A stretch of DNA of 15,444 bases from an uncultured Prevotella sp. (GTDB lineage: Bacteria; Bacteroidota; Bacteroidia; Bacteroidales; Bacteroidaceae). Below the pieces are notes generated by a model that made no database searches, had not been told where the DNA came from, and saw nothing but the letters and a program-made list of their open reading frames with translations. The number at the start of each line of letters is the position of its first letter. The first letter of the stretch is position 1. Both the position numbers and the translations under genes were made by a program. Positions 1 through 7,708 of the stretch are shown one piece after another. The stretch spans positions 1 through 15,444 of the forward strand of contig CAKQDG010000052.1 of the NCBI GenBank assembly GCA_934219025.1. The letters run 5' to 3'.

Positions 1-1911
1 GCTGATTTCATCAATGTATTGTTCTCCGAATTCCTCGTTTGGGATCCGGACAACTTGGAATGGGAAGGAAGAGACCGTTTCTTCCTCGACCCAGGTCACA
101 TGTCGCCAATGCTCTACAGTACATTGGCTCTTCAGGGCAAGTTCACACTCGACGAACTGAAACAGTTCCGTCAGTGGGGCTCTCCTACCCCAGGTCACCC
201 AGAGCGCGACGTAAAGCGCGGCATCGAGAACACATCCGGTCCGCTCGGACAGGGACACACCTTTGCTGCCGGTGCTGCCGTTGCAGAGAAGTTCCTTCAG
301 GCAAAACTCGGTTCTGAGGTTATCAAGCATAAGATTTATGCATATATCTCTGACGGTGGCATTGAGGAAGAGATTTCACAAGGTACGGCTCGCATCGCCG
401 GAAACCTTGGTCTGAACAACCTCATAATGTTCTACGACTCAAACGACATACAGCTCTCTACAGAGTGTGGCGTTGTTATGACAGAGAACACTGCACAGAA
501 ATATGAGGCTTGGGGATGGAACGTGATGACTATCAACGGTAACGACCCTGACGAGATTCGCCAGGCTCTTACTGCTGCACAGATGGAACAAAACCGTCCT
601 ACCCTCATCATCGGAAAAACCGTGATGGGTAAGGGTGCCTTGAAAGATGACGGCACAAGCTACGAGCGCAGCATCAAGACTCACGGTGCTCCTCTCGGTG
701 GCGAGGCTTATGTAAATACTATCAAGAATCTTGGCGGCGACCCGGAGAATCCATTCGTGATTTTCCCAGAGACAGAGAAGCTGTATGCTGACCGCAAAGA
801 GGAACTGCGCAGAATCGTTGCAGAGCGCCATGCTGAGGAAAAGAAATGGGCTGAGGCAAATCCTGAAAAGGCAGCTCTGATGAAAGAATGGTTCAGTGGC
901 AAGGCTCCTAAGGTGGACTGGTCTGTTGTTGAACAGAAGGAGGGTGCCGCTACACGTAATGCCTCTGCTACTTGTCTCGGCGTATTGGCAGAACAGGTAC
1001 CTAACATGATTTGCTCTTCTGCCGACCTCTCAAACAGCGACAAGACCGACGGTTTCTTGAAGAAGACACGTTCTATCGTGCGTGGCGACTTCGGCGGTGC
1101 TTTCTTCCAGGCAGGAGTAAGCGAGCTTACAATGGCGTGCATGTGTATCGGTATGTATCTGCACGGCGGTGTTATCCCTGCATGCGGAACATTCTTCGTA
1201 TTCTCCGACTATATGAAGCCAGCTGTCCGTATGGCTGCCTTGATGGAAGTGCCAATCAAGTTTATCTGGACTCACGACGCATTCCGCGTAGGCGAAGACG
1301 GACCTACCCACGAGCCTGTTGAACAGGAGGCACAGATCCGCTTGATGGAGAAATTGAAGAACCACCACGGCAAAGACAGCGTGCGCGTGTTCCGTCCGGC
1401 TGATGCCGACGAAACTACTGTATGCTGGGCTATGGCGATGGAGAATATGGAGACACCAACAGCTCTTATCTTCTCTCGCCAGAACATTGCGAAACTGCCA
1501 GCCGGTACTGACTACGAGCAGGCTCGCAAGGGAGCATACGTGGTAGCCGGTTCTGATGACGACTTCGATGTTATTCTTCTTGCCGACGGTTCAGAGGTTT
1601 CCACTCTCGTTGCCGGTGCAGAACTGCTCCGCAAGGACGGCATAAAGATTCGTATCGTCAGCGTACCGAGCGAGGGACTGTTCCGTTCGCAGAGCAAGGA
1701 ATATCAGGAGAGCATCCTGCCTACAGGAAGCAAGATATTCGGTATGACAGCCGGTCTGCCTGTTACCCTCGAGGGACTTGTTGGTGCCAACGGTAAGGTA
1801 TTCGGTATGCCAAGCTTCGGTTTCTCAGCTCCTTACAAGGTGCTCGACGAGAAGTTGGGCTACACGGCAGAGAATGTATACAACCAGGTTAAGGATTTCT
1901 TGAAGAAATAA
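1..1911 (+). CDS. tkt: Transketolase (5'-truncated by the window edge)
   Basis: Thiamine-diphosphate enzyme that moves two-carbon ketol units between sugar phosphates in the non-oxidative pentose phosphate pathway; cytoplasmic. The reading frame is open from base 1 (A-D-F-I-N-V-L-F...), which matches the interior of Bacteroides-type transketolases. I judge that about 35-40 N-terminal residues lie outside the window, and the TTG at 19 is not a start. Visible landmarks in order are the DPGHMSPMLYS and TPGHPE substrate/cofactor motifs, NTSGPLGQGH, the diphosphate-binding segment SDGGIEEEISQG with SNDIQLST, and GKTVMGKG. The pyrimidine domain follows, with SADLSNSDKT and GVSELTM; its Glu (codon 1123-1125) should activate the cofactor. 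HDAFRVGEDGPTHEPVEQ comes next, then the C-terminal domain with SRQN. The 636 sense codons present fit a total of about 670. rpiB follows 184 bp downstream with no obvious promoter, so co-transcription is likely. Confidence 0.96.
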   Translation, partial: ADFINVLFSEFLVWDPDNLEWEGRDRFFLDPGHMSPMLYSTLALQGKFTLDELKQFRQWGSPTPGHPERDVKRGIENTSGPLGQGHTFAAGAAVAEKFLQAKLGSEVIKHKIYAYISDGGIEEEISQGTARIAGNLGLNNLIMFYDSNDIQLSTECGVVMTENTAQKYEAWGWNVMTINGNDPDEIRQALTAAQMEQNRPTLIIGKTVMGKGALKDDGTSYERSIKTHGAPLGGEAYVNTIKNLGGDPENPFVIFPETEKLYADRKEELRRIVAERHAEEKKWAEANPEKAALMKEWFSGKAPKVDWSVVEQKEGAATRNASATCLGVLAEQVPNMICSSADLSNSDKTDGFLKKTRSIVRGDFGGAFFQAGVSELTMACMCIGMYLHGGVIPACGTFFVFSDYMKPAVRMAALMEVPIKFIWTHDAFRVGEDGPTHEPVEQEAQIRLMEKLKNHHGKDSVRVFRPADADETTVCWAMAMENMETPTALIFSRQNIAKLPAGTDYEQARKGAYVVAGSDDDFDVILLADGSEVSTLVAGAELLRKDGIKIRIVSVPSEGLFRSQSKEYQESILPTGSKIFGMTAGLPVTLEGLVGANGKVFGMPSFGFSAPYKVLDEKLGYTAENVYNQVKDFLKK

Positions 1912-1920
1912 CAATATCGT

Positions 1921-2046
1921 GAGTTTTCAGACAACACGGACTTCTCGCAACACTCCGAGATGCCTGAGTCATCCGAGATGTCCGAGTTGCCCGAGAGGTC
2001 CGACTCGTCCGAGTTGTCCGAGTTGTCCGAGTTGTCCGAGAACTCA
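1921..2046. repeat. 9-bp tandem repeat inside a long imperfect inverted repeat, tkt-rpiB spacer
   Basis: Ten tandem units of nine bases, the last one cut to six, run from 1954 to 2040 with consensus TCCGAGTTG. Three units in a row (2008-2034) are identical, and the upstream units are more diverged. The outer ends are also complementary: 1921-1947 matches the reverse complement of 2020-2046 at 22 of 27 positions, and one mismatch is a G-U wobble in RNA. The transcript could therefore fold into a long hairpin between the transketolase stop and the rpiB start. There is no following T-run, so it does not look like an intrinsic terminator. An mRNA-stability or processing element, or a neutral variable-number repeat, would both fit. 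Confidence 0.85.
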
Positions 2047-2095
2047 TAATACCTAAAAACAAAATATTTTATTAACCCTTAAAAACTTAAACACT

Positions 2096-2536
2096 ATGGA
2101 AGTTAAGACAATTGGTTTGGCATGCGACCACGCAGGTTTCCCACTCAAGCAGTTTGTTATCCAGTATCTCGAGGCGAAGGGATACGAGTATAAAGACTTC
2201 GGAACTTACAGCGACACGAGTTGCGACTATCCAGACTTTGCCCATCCTTTGGCTGAAGCTGTTGAAAGTGGTGAGTGCTATCCAGGCATCGCTATCTGCG
2301 GTAGTGGCGAGGGAATGGCCATGACTCTGAACAAGCATCAGGGCATACGCGCCGGACTGGCATGGATTCCGGAGATTGCCGGACTTATCCGTCAGCACAA
2401 CAACGCCAACGTGCTTGTTTTGCCAGGACGGTTCATCGACAACAAAACTGCCGAGAAGATTATGGACGAGTTCTTCAAGACTCCTTTCGAGGGCGGACGC
2501 CACGAGAGAAGAGTGGAAAAGATACCCGTAAAATAA
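2096..2536 (+). CDS. rpiB: Ribose-5-phosphate isomerase B (RpiB/LacAB family)
   Basis: Interconverts ribose-5-phosphate and ribulose-5-phosphate in the pentose phosphate pathway. The protein has 146 residues, the usual family length. It carries the N-terminal CDHAG motif (10-14), DYPDFAH (44-50) and the active-site segment GIAICGSGEG, with the catalytic-base cysteine at about Cys68. NKHQGIRAGLAW forms the phosphate-binding region, RQHNNAN holds the ring-opening histidine (about His101), LPGRFI follows, and the family's GGRHERRV occurs near the end. The ATG at 2096 follows an A-rich leader without a clear ribosome site, as is common in Bacteroidota. The gene lies downstream of tkt, the enzyme that uses its product, and is closed by a hairpin terminator. 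Some RpiB homologues act on allose-6-phosphate, but no allose genes are nearby. Confidence 0.95.
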   Translation: MEVKTIGLACDHAGFPLKQFVIQYLEAKGYEYKDFGTYSDTSCDYPDFAHPLAEAVESGECYPGIAICGSGEGMAMTLNKHQGIRAGLAWIPEIAGLIRQHNNANVLVLPGRFIDNKTAEKIMDEFFKTPFEGGRHERRVEKIPVK

Positions 2537-2572
2537 CAAAAGCACGTCTGAAAACAATTAGACTATATAATC

Positions 2573-2607
2573 AGCGCCTGTTGAACAATTCAGCAGACGC
2601 TTTTTTT
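2573..2607 (+). terminator. Rho-independent terminator of the tkt-rpiB unit
   Basis: The arms AGCGCCTGTTGA (2573-2584) and TCAGCAGACGCT (2590-2601) pair over 12 positions, with one C/A mismatch and one wobble, around a 5-nt loop. A run of seven T (2601-2607) follows immediately. It lies 37 bp after the rpiB stop. Confidence 0.88.
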
Positions 2608-2637
2608 GTCTATCCGTAAATATTTACATAACTTTGC
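2605..2637 (+). promoter_or_regulatory. Bacteroidota-type promoter for the phosphoethanolamine-transferase-like gene
   Basis: TTTG at 2605-2608 (-33 element), a 20-bp spacer, and TAACTTTG at 2629-2636 followed by C match the Bacteroidota consensus TTTG-N19-21-TAnnTTTG. Transcription should start near 2643, about 30 bp before the ATG at 2673. The -33 box uses the last T residues of the preceding terminator. Confidence 0.8.
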
Positions 2638-2672
2638 AATCTGTTTTTAATAAAATAAAAATCCGCAGAAGT

Positions 2673-4451
2673 ATGAAAACAAAGGCAAAGCGTGTAATAT
2701 CACTATTGACAAGACCTGTAAGCAATGGGAATTCCATATTCTTCGCTATGATGTATCTGCTGGGACTTACAAGCATCATACTGGAACCTTGGAATGGAAG
2801 CAGGGAAATGATGACGCTGGAGCTTTTTTCCGACTTATACATTCTCTGTGCACTACTACAGCTCATCCCCCACCGGCTAAGACATTTTGCAAGGATTTCG
2901 CTGGCAATCGCCTTTTATATTCTATCGGTAATAGATATGTTTTGCTATAAGGAGCTGAGCACACCCATCACACCAACCCTTACCATGCTGTTTCTGCAAA
3001 CAAACATGCGCGAAGCAAGCGAAGTATTGACCGCTTATGCCACGGGCAAAAACCTTTCCTTTCCACTGTTATTGATTATTCTGCAGTTTGCAGCCGGCAT
3101 GTATGTCCTGTGCCGGAAAAAGTTTGAAGAAAAAGCCAGAACGCTTTTTTTCGGCATAAGGGAAAAGTCAAAGATTATCGCAAAAACTCTTTTCCTTGCC
3201 GTTGTTGCCGCAGGATTTCTTACAGGTGCGGAGAACAAGTGCTACATGTATTACCGCATAGTGCGCCAATACAGCGAAATGGAAACGGTAAAGGTGAGGG
3301 AATTCAGAACAAACACTCATTTCTACCTGCCTGTCTACCGTCTGGCATTCTCTTTTGCAGAAATAAGCAGGATGAAGAGAGAAATGTCGGAATATGAAAG
3401 TAACATACACAACACACAAGTAGACTCAACAGCCTTCACTTCGCCACACATCGTGGTGATCATAGGCGAAAGCTACAACAGACACCACAGCTCACTATAC
3501 GGTTACGGAAAGATGACTACCCCCCGTCAGCTTGAAAGGATGCGAAAAGGTGAATTGGCCGTATTCAAAGACATCATCAGTACATGGAACATGACATCAG
3601 AATCACTGAAAAACATCTTCTCCTCACACAGCATCGGACAAAGCGGCACATGGGCCTCGGCACCACCGTTTCCAGCCGTTTTCAAGGCTGCCGGATATTG
3701 CACCACATTCGTGAGCAACCAGTATGTATTGGGCAACAACGGATTCAGCGACTTCACGGAAGACATATTCTTCAACAATCCACAGACGAGCAGTCTGCTC
3801 TTTGACCGCCGAAACCCGTCTGTTCACCAATACGACATATCGCTGATTAGCGACTACAGGAAATATGCAGAAAAGAAGTTGCCGCGCCTTGACATTTTCC
3901 ACCTGCTGGGATCTCATTCGGATTACAAAGAAAGATACCCGGCTGGGTTCGGCATATTCTCGGAAAAAGACTACAGACGTGCCGACCTGGGGAAAAACGA
4001 GCGCCAGATTATTGCCGACTACGACAATGCCGTGAGATACAACGACATGGTGGTAGACTCCATCCTACGCCTGTTTGAAAACGAGGATATCATAGTAATC
4101 TATGTGCCCGACCATGGAGAAATGGTGTTCGACAGTTCAAACCAATGGGGGCGCAACCTATCGTGGGAAAAAGGAGACATAAGGCAGCAGTTTGACATTC
4201 CATTCTGGATATGGAGCTCACAGCAGTACAGAACAAAACACCGTGCTCTATGGGAAAGGATAATGAAATCGACAGGCAAACGGGGCATGACCGACACTCT
4301 GCCGCAAATTCTCTACCACATTGCGGGGATAAGCACAAAATGGTATTTTCCGCAGATGGATATCATCAGCGACGACTACAATCCCGACAGAAAACGCATC
4401 ATACGCGAAGAGAAAGATTACGACAAAATATGCAATGCGACAAGAAAATAA
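2673..4451 (+). CDS. Phosphoethanolamine-transferase-like membrane protein (alkaline phosphatase/sulfatase fold)
   Basis: Predicted inner-membrane enzyme of the EptA/sulfatase superfamily, which transfers phosphoethanolamine from phospholipid to lipid A or other envelope glycans. The 592 residues begin with about five hydrophobic segments (roughly 20-38, 53-67, 73-92, 128-147, 171-188). An extracytoplasmic catalytic domain then starts near 258. The first metal motif is VVIIGESYNR, with Glu266. The segment TWNMTSESLKNIFSS aligns with the nucleophile region of EptA, making Thr308 the candidate nucleophile. HLLGSHSDYKERYP (410-423) and VPDHGE (Asp480-His481) supply the remaining metal and substrate contacts. 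The cysteine-rich CGT...PCMFS pattern of EptA/MCR is absent. I start at ATG 2673 because the TTG at 2634 falls inside the -7 promoter box. The gene is a single-gene unit by context. Family assignment is firm; the acceptor is unknown, and a capsular or phosphoglycerol substrate remains possible. Confidence 0.85.
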   Translation: MKTKAKRVISLLTRPVSNGNSIFFAMMYLLGLTSIILEPWNGSREMMTLELFSDLYILCALLQLIPHRLRHFARISLAIAFYILSVIDMFCYKELSTPITPTLTMLFLQTNMREASEVLTAYATGKNLSFPLLLIILQFAAGMYVLCRKKFEEKARTLFFGIREKSKIIAKTLFLAVVAAGFLTGAENKCYMYYRIVRQYSEMETVKVREFRTNTHFYLPVYRLAFSFAEISRMKREMSEYESNIHNTQVDSTAFTSPHIVVIIGESYNRHHSSLYGYGKMTTPRQLERMRKGELAVFKDIISTWNMTSESLKNIFSSHSIGQSGTWASAPPFPAVFKAAGYCTTFVSNQYVLGNNGFSDFTEDIFFNNPQTSSLLFDRRNPSVHQYDISLISDYRKYAEKKLPRLDIFHLLGSHSDYKERYPAGFGIFSEKDYRRADLGKNERQIIADYDNAVRYNDMVVDSILRLFENEDIIVIYVPDHGEMVFDSSNQWGRNLSWEKGDIRQQFDIPFWIWSSQQYRTKHRALWERIMKSTGKRGMTDTLPQILYHIAGISTKWYFPQMDIISDDYNPDRKRIIREEKDYDKICNATRK

Positions 4452-4523
4452 AAACCGGGACACACATTTTATAATAAAGTGGCCGGCAAGAAACCAAAAC
4501 CCATAGGATTTTGCTGTTATAGT

Positions 4524-4555
4524 TTTGCCGTTCAGAATAAAATAGCTAAATTTGC
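4524..4555 (+). promoter_or_regulatory. Bacteroidota-type promoter for the nucleotidyltransferase-guaA unit
   Basis: TTTG at 4524-4527, a 19-bp spacer, and TAAATTTG at 4547-4554 followed by C give a full match to the TTTG-N19-TAnnTTTG consensus. The expected start site is near 4561, about 27 bp before the ATG at 4588. No terminator is visible for the upstream gene in 4452-4523. Confidence 0.8.
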
Positions 4556-4587
4556 ACGCATAATCATTTTATCATTAATAAAAAGAT

Positions 4588-5313
4588 ATGATGCAGGCTA
4601 TGATTTTTGCGGCGGGACTTGGCACCCGACTGAAACCTATCACTGACCACATGCCCAAAGCCATGGTCAGCGTGGGGGGAAAGCCGCTCATAAAGCATGT
4701 TATCGACAAACTTGAAAACGCAGGAACGGAACGCATCGTAGTGAACGTGCACCATTTTGCATCGCAGATAACAGACTACCTAAACGAGAACAACAATTTC
4801 AACCTCGACATACGCATCTCCGACGAATCGGAAAAACTGCTCGACACTGGAGGCGGAATAAAAAAAGCCGCACCGCTCTTCGACCCGCAGTCGCCGATAC
4901 TGATACACAATGTGGACATTCTGAGCAATGTGGATCTGAAAAAGCTCTACGCAATGGCTTCCGGCGATGCACTATTGCTCGTGAGCGAAAGAAAAACCAA
5001 AAGATACTTGCTCTTCAACGACGACATGCAGCTCGTGGGCTGGACAAACATTGAAACGGGAGAGGTGAAAAGCCCCTACCCCAATCTCGACCCGAAGAAA
5101 TGCAGGATGTATGCCTTTGCCGGCATACATGTGTTGTCGCCGCGCCTGTTCAGAATGATGAACGAGGAATTCCCCGACAAATTCGGAATTATCGACTTTT
5201 ATCTGAAAGCCTGTGCCACACACAGCATAAAGGGATACAGAAAAAATGACCTGAAGATGCTCGACGTGGGCAAACTCGACACACTGAAAGAGGCAGAAGA
5301 GTTTATGCAATAA
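4588..5313 (+). CDS. Sugar-phosphate nucleotidyltransferase, MurU/HddC-like
   Basis: Predicted cytoplasmic NTP:sugar-1-phosphate transferase of the NTP_transferase family. The 241-residue protein has the nucleotide-binding signature [13 protein letters not shown] (7-19) with PKAM (Lys24), then GGKPLI and [10 protein letters not shown] (86-94), where TGGG contacts the base. NVDIL (108-112) follows, with Asp110 as the likely metal ligand and Asn-Val in place of the usual Asn-Gly. Length and motifs resemble MurNAc-1-phosphate uridylyltransferase (MurU) and heptose-1-phosphate nucleotidyltransferases. The sugar and nucleotide cannot be chosen from sequence alone. In related genomes such genes often sit beside an aminoglycoside-phosphotransferase-like sugar kinase, but none is next to it here. 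ATG 4588 or the adjacent ATG 4591 could start it; both fit the promoter. guaA follows after 28 bp, so they are probably co-transcribed. Confidence 0.85.
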   Translation: MMQAMIFAAGLGTRLKPITDHMPKAMVSVGGKPLIKHVIDKLENAGTERIVVNVHHFASQITDYLNENNNFNLDIRISDESEKLLDTGGGIKKAAPLFDPQSPILIHNVDILSNVDLKKLYAMASGDALLLVSERKTKRYLLFNDDMQLVGWTNIETGEVKSPYPNLDPKKCRMYAFAGIHVLSPRLFRMMNEEFPDKFGIIDFYLKACATHSIKGYRKNDLKMLDVGKLDTLKEAEEFMQ

Positions 5314-5341
5314 AAATAACCCAAACAAAATAACAAAAACA

Positions 5342-6952
5342 ATGCAACAGAAGATTATTATCTTAGACTTCGGTTCGCAAACGACGCAGCTCATCGGGCG
5401 CCGCGTGCGCGAACTGGACACCTTCTGCGAAATTATGCCCTACAACAAGTTTCCGAAAAACGACGAAAGCGTAATCGGAGTTATCTTGAGCGGCAGCCCC
5501 TACTCCGTACACGACAAAGAGGCGTTCAAGGTAGACCTGAGCCAGTTTATCGGCAGGATTCCTGTGCTCGGCATATGCTACGGTGCACAATACATCTCCT
5601 ATGCAAACGGCGGAAAAGTGGAAGCTGCCGACTCTCGCGAGTACGGACGCGCCAACCTGGAGCAGTTTGACAAGGAAAACCCGCTGTTCAAGGGTTTTGT
5701 AGACAATTCGCAGGTGTGGATGAGCCACGGCGACACCATAACGGCAATACCGGAAGACTACAAGTGCATAGCGTCGACAGCCAACGTGAAGTTTGCCGCC
5801 TATGCATCCACCAAGCAGCCTGTATGGGCAGTGCAGTTCCATCCGGAAGTGTTCCACTCCCTGCAAGGCACACAGCTGCTGAAAAACTTCGTGGTAGACA
5901 TCTGCGGCAGCAAACAGGACTGGAGCGCCGACTCGTTCGTAGACACGACAGTGAAAGAACTGAAGGCACAGCTTGGCGACGACAAAGTAATACTCGGACT
6001 CTCTGGAGGAGTGGACTCGAGCGTTGCAGCCGTGCTGCTCCATAGGGCAATCGGTCAGAACCTGACATGTATCTTCGTAGACCACGGAATGTTGCGCAAA
6101 AACGAGTTCCGCGACGTGATGAAAGACTACGAGGGACTCGGACTGAACGTGATCGGCGTGGACGCATCAGAAAAATTCTTTGCCGATCTGGCCGGAATTT
6201 CCGATCCGGAACAGAAACGGAAGATTATCGGCAGAGACTTCGTGGAAGTGTTTAATGCTGAAGCAAAAAAACAAACCGGAGCAAAATGGCTCGCACAGGG
6301 CACAATCTATCCAGACCGCATCGAGAGCCTCAACATAACGGGAAAGGTTATCAAGAGCCACCACAACGTGGGCGGACTGCCTAAGGAAATGAACCTGCAG
6401 CTCTGCGAACCGCTGAAATGGCTGTTCAAGGACGAAGTGCGCCGCGTGGGACGCTCGCTCGGAATGCCGGAACACCTAATCACAAGGCACCCGTTCCCTG
6501 GACCGGGTCTCGCCGTGCGCATCCTGGGCGACATCACACCGGAGAAAGTGCGCATTCTGCAGGATGCCGACGATATATATATCCGCGGTCTGCGCGAATA
6601 CAAAGTGAAACTATCCGGCGAGGAAGCGCGCCGCGTGCTTGCTGCCGGAGTTCCTGCCAACATGCAGAACGGCGAGATTGAAGTGTCGCTCTACGACCAG
6701 ATTTGGCAAGCCGGCACTGTGCTCCTCTCCACCGTGCGTAGCGTGGGTGTAATGGGCGACGAGCGCACTTACGAACATCCTGTGGCTTTGCGCGCCGTAA
6801 CCTCAACGGATGCCATGACCGCCGACTGGGCTCACCTGCCATACGACTTCATGGCAAAAGTGAGCAACGAGATTATCAACAAGGTGCGCGGAGTGAACCG
6901 CGTATGCTATGACATCTCGTCAAAGCCACCAGCAACTATTGAGTGGGAATAA
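5342..6952 (+). CDS. guaA: GMP synthase, glutamine-hydrolysing
   Basis: Converts XMP to GMP using glutamine and ATP, the last step of de novo guanine nucleotide synthesis. The 536-residue protein contains a class I glutamine amidotransferase domain (about 5-185) with nucleophile Cys79 in LGICYGAQY and His167/Glu169 in QFHPEV. The ATP-pyrophosphatase domain follows, with the P-loop LSGGVDSS (220-227), [18 protein letters not shown] and [14 protein letters not shown]. The C-terminal dimerization domain has [12 protein letters not shown] and ends in the family signature KPPATIEWE. Compared with my recollection of E. coli GuaA, about 28 extra residues lie between LRE and LYDQIWQA (roughly 420-449). 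It sits 28 bp after the nucleotidyltransferase in an A-rich spacer without its own promoter, and is followed by a strong terminator. Confidence 0.97.
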   Translation: MQQKIIILDFGSQTTQLIGRRVRELDTFCEIMPYNKFPKNDESVIGVILSGSPYSVHDKEAFKVDLSQFIGRIPVLGICYGAQYISYANGGKVEAADSREYGRANLEQFDKENPLFKGFVDNSQVWMSHGDTITAIPEDYKCIASTANVKFAAYASTKQPVWAVQFHPEVFHSLQGTQLLKNFVVDICGSKQDWSADSFVDTTVKELKAQLGDDKVILGLSGGVDSSVAAVLLHRAIGQNLTCIFVDHGMLRKNEFRDVMKDYEGLGLNVIGVDASEKFFADLAGISDPEQKRKIIGRDFVEVFNAEAKKQTGAKWLAQGTIYPDRIESLNITGKVIKSHHNVGGLPKEMNLQLCEPLKWLFKDEVRRVGRSLGMPEHLITRHPFPGPGLAVRILGDITPEKVRILQDADDIYIRGLREYKVKLSGEEARRVLAAGVPANMQNGEIEVSLYDQIWQAGTVLLSTVRSVGVMGDERTYEHPVALRAVTSTDAMTADWAHLPYDFMAKVSNEIINKVRGVNRVCYDISSKPPATIEWE

Positions 6953-6971
6953 GAAAATAACAGAATACTTG

Positions 6972-7007
6972 AAAAAACGGTGCAAAAGAAATTTTGTGCC
7001 GTTTTTT
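6972..7007 (+). terminator. Rho-independent terminator after guaA
   Basis: The arms AAAAAACGGTGCAAAA (6972-6987) and TTTTGTGCCGTTTTTT (6992-7007) pair fully with two G-U wobbles around a 4-nt loop. T residues continue to 7008. It lies 19 bp after the guaA stop. The A-tract on the opposite arm would let it act in both directions, but there is no minus-strand gene to its right. Confidence 0.92.
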
Positions 7008-7270
7008 TGGTTTACAGCCCAACACAAGTCTTGCTGGTTTTCATATAAGACAGAGGCTTTATACATTAATATTCTTTTAGACTTTTGCCTTAAAATTTTA
7101 ACAAATACTTTCTGTGGTTTTTCATTTGCCAACACCATATTTCAACAAAAAATTTCATATGCAATACCTGGAAATTCACTACCACACATTGACAATCGCA
7201 TACAACCATAAGGTAGCGCATGGATTTTAACACTAAAAATCATTTTTCCTTTTTCTCGAAACGCCTTTCG

Positions 7271-7320
7271 TCAGGAGCAAAGCAATGCTTCATTCCCGGC
7301 AAAGCAATGCTTTGCCCTGA
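7271..7320. repeat. Two palindromic GCAAAGCAATGCTT units 22 bp apart, forming a long hairpin
   Basis: GCAAAGCAATGCTT occurs at 7277-7290 and again at 7299-7312, exactly 22 bp apart, or about two helical turns. The second copy extends to a 9-bp-arm palindrome, GGCAAAGCA-A-TGCTTTGCC (7298-7316). Because each unit is palindromic, the pair also forms a larger inverted repeat. TCAGG at 7271 pairs with CCTGA ending at 7320, giving two arms of about 20 nt with one bulge and one A/A mismatch. No T-run follows on the plus strand. Confidence 0.8.
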
Positions 7321-7492
7321 AAAAAAAGCGGCCGACAGGCGCACTCTGTTGATAACCCTCTGCCAGATAACACTTTATACTTTTGGGGCAAGAATCGAGT
7401 ATTTGACAGCGAAACTTCTCGAAATTGAAAATATCACATTCTCGCAACATACCAAGGCCTCATTTTTAACAATTTATTGTGAAATGATGTAA

Positions 7493-7516
7493 AAAAAAGG
7501 CTTTTCTTTAAATTAG
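7493..7516 (-). terminator. Possible minus-strand terminator hairpin
   Basis: Read on the minus strand, AGGCT and AGCCT pair around a 12-nt loop and are followed by eight T. The stem is only five base pairs, and no minus-strand gene lies upstream of it, so it may be fortuitous. Confidence 0.25.
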
Positions 7517-7676
7517 CCTGTATGACTCATAGAATTATTACTTCCCCACATAAATATTATAGACTAAATCCGGAATTTGAATTATAGAGAAAAAATAATT
7601 CTCCATTTCATAAAAACGCAAAAATCCGGAAACAGACGAGACAAGAAAACGCAACAAAAAATTATCATTGTATTAC

Positions 7677-7708
7677 TTTCACACAATAACTTTTTTTTAT
7701 ATTTTTGC
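7677..7708 (+). promoter_or_regulatory. Probable promoter of the sensor kinase/regulator operon
   Basis: TATTTTTG at 7700-7707 followed by C fits the TAnnTTTG element. TTTC at 7677-7680 stands 19 bp upstream in place of the consensus TTTG, so the -33 element is one base off. The expected start near 7714 leaves about 40 bp before the GTG start at 7756. Confidence 0.55.

Noticed and set aside
2634..2672. Upstream TTG start giving the phosphoethanolamine-transferase-like protein 13 extra residues
   Set aside because: The TTG is part of the TAACTTTG -7 box, upstream of the expected transcription start. ATG 2673 fits the promoter and gives a normal N-terminus.
5363..6085. 240-codon minus-strand frame inside guaA
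   Set aside because: Antisense shadow of a fully conserved guaA; the translation is Cys/His/Val-rich with no domain.
7220..7492. 90-codon open frame in the intergenic region, as a possible small protein
   Set aside because: No recognisable domain, no convincing ribosome site or promoter, and it runs straight through the palindromic repeat block. Its composition looks like translated AT-rich non-coding DNA.
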